Of a stretch of DNA of 10,501 bases, positions 6,358-10,501 are shown in pieces. A program made the position numbers and the translations under genes. Numbering within the stretch: the first letter of the stretch is position 1; every line of letters begins with the position of its first letter. Source of the stretch: Methylophilus sp. Its GTDB lineage: Bacteria > Pseudomonadota > Gammaproteobacteria > Burkholderiales > Methylophilaceae. The stretch covers positions 1 through 10,501 of the forward strand of contig JAIXZQ010000151.1 in NCBI GenBank assembly GCA_027489475.1. Direction: 5' to 3'. The notes under the pieces were generated by a model. It worked only from the letters and a program-made list of their open reading frames with translations. It did not search any database and was not told the origin of the DNA.

Positions 6358-8631
6358 ATGTGTTCAGCACCCAGTGCCGCCGAGGCTGCCGCCCCAGACC
6401 GCATCGTCCGCGTGTTGCTGGATGTGCCGTTGGACAAAGCCTTCGACTATCTCAATCCCGGATTCACTGTTCGCCTAGGCAACCGTGTAGTGGTGCCGTT
6501 TGCAGGTCGCCAATTGGTGGGTGTGGTGAGTGCGCTGTTAGCGCACAGCGAGGTGCCAGAGCATAAACTGAAAGCGGTGTTACAGGTGTTTGACGATGTC
6601 CCGCTAGATGACGCCAGCCTCAAGCTCTTACGCTTTTGTGCTGACTATTATCACTATCCCTATGGTCAAACCGTGATTGCCAGCCTGCCTTTGCGGCTTA
6701 GGCAAATTAAACCTGCGGTCACTCGGCACATGTGGCTGTACCAACTGGCCAAGCCGATTCCAGCAGAGCATATTGGTAAGCGACAAGTCGCCTTAAGCCG
6801 GCTAGTGGCACTCCTTAACAGTCATGCCCAATGCAGTGAGGCGCAACTGGCGTCTGCCGCCAGTCAATGGCGAAGCTTACTCAAGCCTTGGATGGCCTCG
6901 GGGCATGTGACGCGTCAACCAGTGCCCGCTACCCGAGCATCGATGCCCAGCAATGCCACGCCCCCGCAACTCAATGCCGAACAGGCTGAGGCTGTGCAGG
7001 CCATTGTTGCGAGCCTGTCGCAGTTTCAACCATGGTTGTTGTTTGGCATCACTGGCTCAGGAAAAACCGAGGTGTATATCCGCGTCATTGAAAACGTGCT
7101 GCACACGCCAGATACGCAAGTGCTGATCATGGTGCCGGAAATTAATCTGACGCCACAGCTCGAAAGCCGCTTTCGTAGCCGCTTGAGCCAATATCCACTG
7201 GTCACCTTGCACAGTCATCTGAGTGAAAGCGAGCGTTTGCAACACTGGCAAGCGGCGCAATCTGGGGCCGCACGCATCGTCATTGGTACTCGGCTCAGCG
7301 TGTTTACGCCTTTGCCGCACCTTAAACTGATGATATTGGACGAAGAGCATGACAGCTCTTACAAGCAGCAAGACGGCATGCGCTACCATGCCCGCGATGT
7401 GGCCTTGATGCGCGCCAAACAGGCCAATATCCCAGTGGTGCTGGGCAGCGCCACGCCCTCACTAGAGAGCTGGTACAACGCCCATGCTGACCGCTATGCG
7501 CCGACGTCGTCGCGTAAAAAAGCCAGCTATCGCTTGCTGACTTTGCAGCAACGCGCCGTGGCACAAGCGCAATTACCCAGCATATATTGTCTAGATACCA
7601 CACACAGCCCTCCCGAGGCTGGGCTGACGCCTCAGCTTAAGCAAGCGCTCACCTTGCGACTGCAACGCGGCGAGCAAAGTCTGTTATTTATCAACCGTCG
7701 CGGCTATGCCCCAGTGCTGCATTGTGCTGCCTGTCAGTGGTTGGCCGATTGCCGACGCTGCTCGGCCAAAGCGGTGCTGCATTTACGCCAGCGGCGTTTG
7801 CGTTGCCACCATTGTGGTGACGAACAGCCGATTCCAAGCCAATGTCCGAGCTGTGGCAATGCAGATTTACGGCCATTGGGTCAGGCCACCCAGCGGATTG
7901 AAGAAACCTTGCAAAAGTTGTTTCCGACAGCACGCATTGCCCGGGTTGACCGCGATACGGTACAGGCCAAAGAGGCTTTGACTCAGGTGCTTTCAGCGGT
8001 GCATGCTGGCGAGGTGGATATTTTGATTGGCACCCAGATGTTGGCCAAGGGCCATGATTTTGCCAATTTGACCTTAGTAGGCGTGCTCGATACCGACAGT
8101 GCTTTATATAGCCCAGATTTGCGTGCCAGCGAGCGCTTGTTTGCTCAATTAATGCAGGTGGCTGGGCGTGCTGGCCGCGGTGAAAAACCAGGCGAAGTAT
8201 TGATACAAACCGCTTTTCCGCAGCATCCCTTATTTGCCGCGCTACGTGCGCAAGATTACCCCAGCTTTGCCGATAGCCTGTTGCAAGAGCGTATCGCCTT
8301 ACAGTTTCCCCCGGTCAGCCATATTGCCGTGCTCAAGGCCGAAGCCACCGACTATACGCTGGTGGAGCAGTTTCTTGCTGAAATCAGTCAGGCTGCACGC
8401 GCTTATTTACAAGCACATGCCGACCAGTTGCCCCGTCAACTCACCGTCTATGATCCGGTGCGGCCAGGCTTGGCACGCCTAAACCGCATGGAGCGCGGGT
8501 ATGTATTGTTGCAATCGCCAACACGAGGCGCATTGCAACAGCTTTTGCATCAGGTTGTCGGCTGGGCGAGTAGCCACCCGCTGCAAGCCAAACTACGTTG
8601 GGTGCTCGATGTTGATGCACTCGAATACTAA
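6358..8631 (+). CDS. priA: Primosomal protein N' (replication-restart helicase PriA)
   Basis: PriA recognises stalled forks and D-loops and reloads DnaB through the primosome. The 757-residue product shows every expected part. The N-terminal 3'-end-binding domain is at about 15-115 (RVLLDVPLDKAFDYL; VVVPFAGRQLVGVV). A winged-helix region follows at about 120-200. The superfamily 2 helicase core has Walker A GITGSGKT (230-237), Walker B DEEH (328-331) and GSATPS (363-368). The zinc-binding insert has eight cysteines in four CxxC-type pairs (456/459, 465/468, 483/486, 496/499). GTQMLAKGHDF (558-568) and the arginine-finger region QVAGRAGRG (600-608) complete the helicase. E. coli PriA has 732 residues; the excess includes about 13 N-terminal residues rich in Ala. 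No Shine-Dalgarno sequence is visible before the ATG. It is divergent from argS, with 26 bp between the annotated starts. No terminator is seen after it. Confidence 0.97.
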   Translation: MCSAPSAAEAAAPDRIVRVLLDVPLDKAFDYLNPGFTVRLGNRVVVPFAGRQLVGVVSALLAHSEVPEHKLKAVLQVFDDVPLDDASLKLLRFCADYYHYPYGQTVIASLPLRLRQIKPAVTRHMWLYQLAKPIPAEHIGKRQVALSRLVALLNSHAQCSEAQLASAASQWRSLLKPWMASGHVTRQPVPATRASMPSNATPPQLNAEQAEAVQAIVASLSQFQPWLLFGITGSGKTEVYIRVIENVLHTPDTQVLIMVPEINLTPQLESRFRSRLSQYPLVTLHSHLSESERLQHWQAAQSGAARIVIGTRLSVFTPLPHLKLMILDEEHDSSYKQQDGMRYHARDVALMRAKQANIPVVLGSATPSLESWYNAHADRYAPTSSRKKASYRLLTLQQRAVAQAQLPSIYCLDTTHSPPEAGLTPQLKQALTLRLQRGEQSLLFINRRGYAPVLHCAACQWLADCRRCSAKAVLHLRQRRLRCHHCGDEQPIPSQCPSCGNADLRPLGQATQRIEETLQKLFPTARIARVDRDTVQAKEALTQVLSAVHAGEVDILIGTQMLAKGHDFANLTLVGVLDTDSALYSPDLRASERLFAQLMQVAGRAGRGEKPGEVLIQTAFPQHPLFAALRAQDYPSFADSLLQERIALQFPPVSHIAVLKAEATDYTLVEQFLAEISQAARAYLQAHADQLPRQLTVYDPVRPGLARLNRMERGYVLLQSPTRGALQQLLHQVVGWASSHPLQAKLRWVLDVDALEY

Positions 8632-8674
8632 GCGCCGACACCAGCTTCTTGCCCTGCTTGCTCGCAATAGTGTT

Positions 8675-8702
8675 TTGTAAAGCGTGCGTCTGCAAGTAAA
8701 AT
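8675..8702 (+). promoter_or_regulatory. Probable sigma70 promoter of tRNA-Gly (and thiD-thiE)
   Basis: TTGTAA (8675-8680, 4 of 6 matches to the -35 consensus) and TAAAAT (8697-8702, 5 of 6 matches to the -10 consensus) are separated by 16 bp. A start about 7 bp downstream (near 8709) would leave a leader of about 9 nt before the tRNA, which is typical for tRNA genes. Since thiD begins 11 nt after the tRNA, this promoter probably serves thiD and thiE too. Confidence 0.6.
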
Positions 8703-8717
8703 AGCACGTGTGCAATT

Positions 8718-8791
8718 GCGGCTGTAGTTCAATGGTAGAACGCCAGCTTCCCAAGCTTGATACGCGGGTTCGATTCCCGTCAGCCGCTCCA
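8718..8791 (+). tRNA. tRNA-Gly (anticodon CCC)
   Basis: A 74-nt gene closely resembling E. coli glyU, reading GGG codons. The acceptor stem is GCGGCTG (8718-8724) with CAGCCGC (8781-8787), followed by discriminator T8788 and encoded CCA (8789-8791). The D arm is GTTC/GAAC (8727-8730, 8738-8741). The anticodon loop is TTCCCAA (8748-8754) with CCC at 8750-8752. The T arm is GCGGG/CCCGT around TTCGATT. The anticodon stem CCAGC/GCTTG has a C-U mismatch (C8744 opposite T8758, positions 28-42), which is unusual but leaves four pairs. The thiD Shine-Dalgarno sequence starts one base after the CCA. Confidence 0.96.
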
Positions 8792-8802
8792 AAGGAACAT
8801 TC

Positions 8803-9660
8803 ATGGCCAATACCCCCCCTACCGTCCTCACCTTTGCGGCTACCGACCCCAGTAGCGGCGCGGGTGTACAAGCCGATATTTTGGCGCTGGCCAGCATCGG
8901 CTGTTATCCTTTGTCGGTGATTACCGGCATTACAGTGCAGGACACGGTGGGTGTAGAGAACATCATGCCGCTGGATGCCGACTGGATCAACGAACAAGCG
9001 CGCGGCATTCTTGAGGATGTATCGGTCAGTGCCTTTAAATTAGGCTTGCTCGGCAGCGTTGAAAATGTGGCGGTGATTGCCGAAATCGTTGCCGACTATC
9101 CAGACGTGCCGCTCATCATAGACCCGATATTAACCTCTGGCCGTGGCGATGAGTTATCCAACGAAGAGATGCAGGCCGCCATGTGTGAGCTGCTGTTTCC
9201 GCAAGCCACCCTCATCACGCCCAACAGCCTAGAAGCCCGCCGTCTTGCCTATTACGACGAGGGCGACGAGGTTAAACACAGCTCTTTGCAGGAGTGTGCC
9301 TTGCGCCTGCTGGGCATGGGCAGTGAATATGTCATGATCACGGGCACCCACGAGCGCTCTCACGATGTGGTGAACAGTCTCTATGGCCTGCAACATGGTC
9401 AGCCGGGGCTGATTAAAGACTATCACTGGGAGCGTTTGCCCGGCAGTTATCATGGCTCTGGCTGTACCTTAACCAGTGCCATCACAGCCTGTTTGGCGCA
9501 TGGATTAACGATGGAAGAAGCCGTACATGAGGCGCAAGAATTTACTTGGCAGACCTTAAGGCATGCGTTCCGCCCGGGCATGGGGCAGTTTATCCCTGAC
9601 CGTTTTTTCTGGGCGCGTGAAGCCGAAGTGCAGGAAAAAGCCAGTGAGTTACAGCATTAA
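8803..9660 (+). CDS. thiD: Hydroxymethylpyrimidine/phosphomethylpyrimidine kinase ThiD
   Basis: ThiD phosphorylates the thiamine precursor HMP and then HMP-P to give HMP-PP, the pyrimidine partner used by ThiE. It is a cytoplasmic ribokinase-like enzyme. The 285 residues (E. coli 266) show the N-terminal substrate loop ATDPSSGAGVQADI (13-26), VITGITVQDT (39-48), the IIDPIL strand (105-110), ITPNSLEA (138-145) and the ATP/anion-hole motif HGSGCT (217-222) with C221. The last 20 or so residues (from about DRFFWARE) extend past the usual end. The ATG has a strong AAGGA at 8792-8796, six bases upstream, immediately after the tRNA-Gly 3' end. There is thus no room for a private promoter outside the tRNA, and co-transcription with it is likely. 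No TPP-riboswitch elements (such as CTGAGA) were seen upstream. The 3' end overlaps thiE. Confidence 0.95.
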   Translation: MANTPPTVLTFAATDPSSGAGVQADILALASIGCYPLSVITGITVQDTVGVENIMPLDADWINEQARGILEDVSVSAFKLGLLGSVENVAVIAEIVADYPDVPLIIDPILTSGRGDELSNEEMQAAMCELLFPQATLITPNSLEARRLAYYDEGDEVKHSSLQECALRLLGMGSEYVMITGTHERSHDVVNSLYGLQHGQPGLIKDYHWERLPGSYHGSGCTLTSAITACLAHGLTMEEAVHEAQEFTWQTLRHAFRPGMGQFIPDRFFWAREAEVQEKASELQH

Positions 9661-10264
9661 AGGGCTGTATCTCGTCACCCCTGACACCGACGATACCGAC
9701 TGGCTGTGTGCGCAAGTCACACGCGCCTTGGTGGGAGGCGTCCAGCTTGTGCAATACCGGCATAAAACTGCGACCCCAGCCCTGCGTCAGCAACAAGCCA
9801 GTGCCTTACTCACCCTTTGCCGCGCGGCGGGAGTGCCCCTGATTATCAACGACCATGTGTCGCTGGCACAGACGCTAGACGCAGATGGCGTGCATGTCGG
9901 GCAACAGGACAGCGCAGTGGCTGAGGCGCGGGCGCAGCTTGGGCCAGATAAAATTGTCGGCGCCTCTTGCTACAACCAACTGGCACTGGCACTTCAGGCG
10001 CAGGCGGCAGGGGCTAGTTATGCTGCGTTTGGCGCCTGTTATCCCTCACCCACCAAACCGCATGCGCCGCGCGCCACCGCCGCATTGTTTACGCAGGCGC
10101 GGCAATCGGTACGCCTGCCATTGGTCGCTATCGGTGGCTTGACGGCGGATAACGCTTTACCGCTATTACAAGCTGGGGCTGATGCGCTGGCGGTCATCAC
10201 CGATGTCTTTCAAGCCAGTGACCCTGCGGCACGCTGCCAGACCTATCAAGCGCTGTTTGTGTAG
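9644..10264 (+). CDS. thiE: Thiamine-phosphate synthase ThiE
   Basis: ThiE joins HMP-PP with thiazole phosphate to give thiamine monophosphate, using the product of ThiD encoded just upstream. The TIM-barrel protein has 206 residues from the GTG at 9644 (E. coli 211). Seen: GLYLVTP (7-13), VQLVQYRHK (33-41), the pyrophosphate and Mg-binding IINDHVSLAQTLDADGVHVG (67-86), VGASCYN (105-111), the thiazole-phosphate loop PSPTKPHAPRA (134-144), AIGGLT (162-167) and GADALAVITDVF (178-189). The GTG is chosen because AGGAA at 9632-9636 sits 7 nt upstream and the protein then begins directly before the first barrel strand. An in-frame ATG at 9563 would add 27 residues lying wholly inside thiD. The 17-nt overlap with thiD implies translational coupling. 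No terminator is seen downstream. Confidence 0.95.
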   Translation: MSYSIKGLYLVTPDTDDTDWLCAQVTRALVGGVQLVQYRHKTATPALRQQQASALLTLCRAAGVPLIINDHVSLAQTLDADGVHVGQQDSAVAEARAQLGPDKIVGASCYNQLALALQAQAAGASYAAFGACYPSPTKPHAPRATAALFTQARQSVRLPLVAIGGLTADNALPLLQAGADALAVITDVFQASDPAARCQTYQALFV

Positions 10265-10501
10265 GCACATCATTAACAACGCATCGCAACACCGCCATAC
10301 CCCAGTGTAATGACTGTCATGTCTTAATCTCCTGCTTAACGCCCATCCCTGCCGCACAGCCTGCTGTGACAGGCTTGTGTGGAATAAAGACATCCCTGCC
10401 TCCTGTTTCAGACACCACCCTGCTGTTAGTTGCGGCGATGTTGGCATAGGCGGAGCGACATGCCCTGCAGAGGCAGCATGGCAAAATACCCTGATGATCG
10501 C
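10265..10501. other. Region after thiE with no supported gene
   Basis: No convincing coding region is visible in these 237 bp. Two small structures are present: a perfect interrupted palindrome ATGAC-T-GTCAT (10310-10320) and an imperfect 9-bp hairpin (10355-10363 with 10370-10379, one bulged T) without a T-tract. At the far end, an ATG at 10478 preceded by AGAGG (10469-10473, only 4 nt away) opens a frame reading MAKYPDDR up to the window edge. This could be the start of the next gene, or the AAAAT within it could be part of a -10 element. The window ends too soon to decide. Confidence 0.4.

Noticed and set aside
8632-8802. A TPP riboswitch (THI box) ahead of thiD
   Set aside because: The space is filled by a promoter and the tRNA-Gly gene; no CTGAGA-type core or matching second helix was seen.
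10355-10379. Hairpin as a possible terminator of thiE
   Set aside because: The stem has a bulge, lies about 90 bp after the stop codon, and has no T-tract on either strand.
10166-10447. A 93-codon minus-strand reading frame after thiE
   Set aside because: It runs about 100 bp into the well-supported thiE gene, shows no recognisable domain, and has Cys/Arg-rich composition typical of a chance frame.
1-10501. A previously undescribed system, mobile element or CRISPR array
   Set aside because: Every gene-sized stretch is explained by a well-known housekeeping family. No direct-repeat array, transposase, integrase, toxin-antitoxin pair or defence gene was seen on either strand.

Overview
This 10.5 kb window is a dense block of bacterial housekeeping genes on both strands. 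No mobile element, CRISPR array, phage gene or defence gene was seen. The protein sequences look betaproteobacterial. The order argS – SPOR/FtsN-like – dsbA, divergent from priA, together with the general protein flavour, suggests Methylophilaceae (methylotrophs such as Methylophilus, Methylovorus or Methylotenera). That assignment is an inference from the sequence and was not checked against a database.

Layout, left to right. (1) The 3' part of a small heat-shock protein gene of the IbpA type (1-399, +), closed by a strong intrinsic terminator. (2) ettA (594-2258, +), a ribosome-binding ABC-F ATPase that acts as a translational throttle, also followed by a strong terminator. (3) A minus-strand set read from right to left: argS (arginyl-tRNA synthetase), an FtsN-like SPOR-domain membrane protein and the periplasmic thiol oxidase gene dsbA form a likely operon ending at a clear terminator (3245-3269). 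Beyond that terminator lies an SDR-family oxidoreductase gene (2342-3157, -), convergent with ettA. (4) priA (6358-8631, +), the replication-restart helicase gene, is divergent from argS. The short argS/priA junction carries an 11-bp perfect inverted repeat. (5) A tRNA-Gly(CCC) gene with its own promoter is followed after only 11 nt by thiD, and thiD overlaps thiE by 17 nt. This gives a probable tRNA-thiD-thiE transcription unit for thiamine phosphate synthesis. (6) The last 237 bp hold no supported gene.

Functionally the window mixes translation (argS, tRNA-Gly, ettA), protein folding (hsp20, dsbA), cell-envelope or division work (SPOR protein), replication restart (priA) and cofactor synthesis (thiD, thiE). 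I found no convincing undescribed system. The points most worth a second look are regulatory or structural: a thiD ribosome-binding site starting one base after the CCA end of the tRNA, a C-U mismatch in the anticodon stem of that tRNA, and the inverted repeat with face-to-face TAAAAT elements between argS and priA, which also bears on the true argS start.
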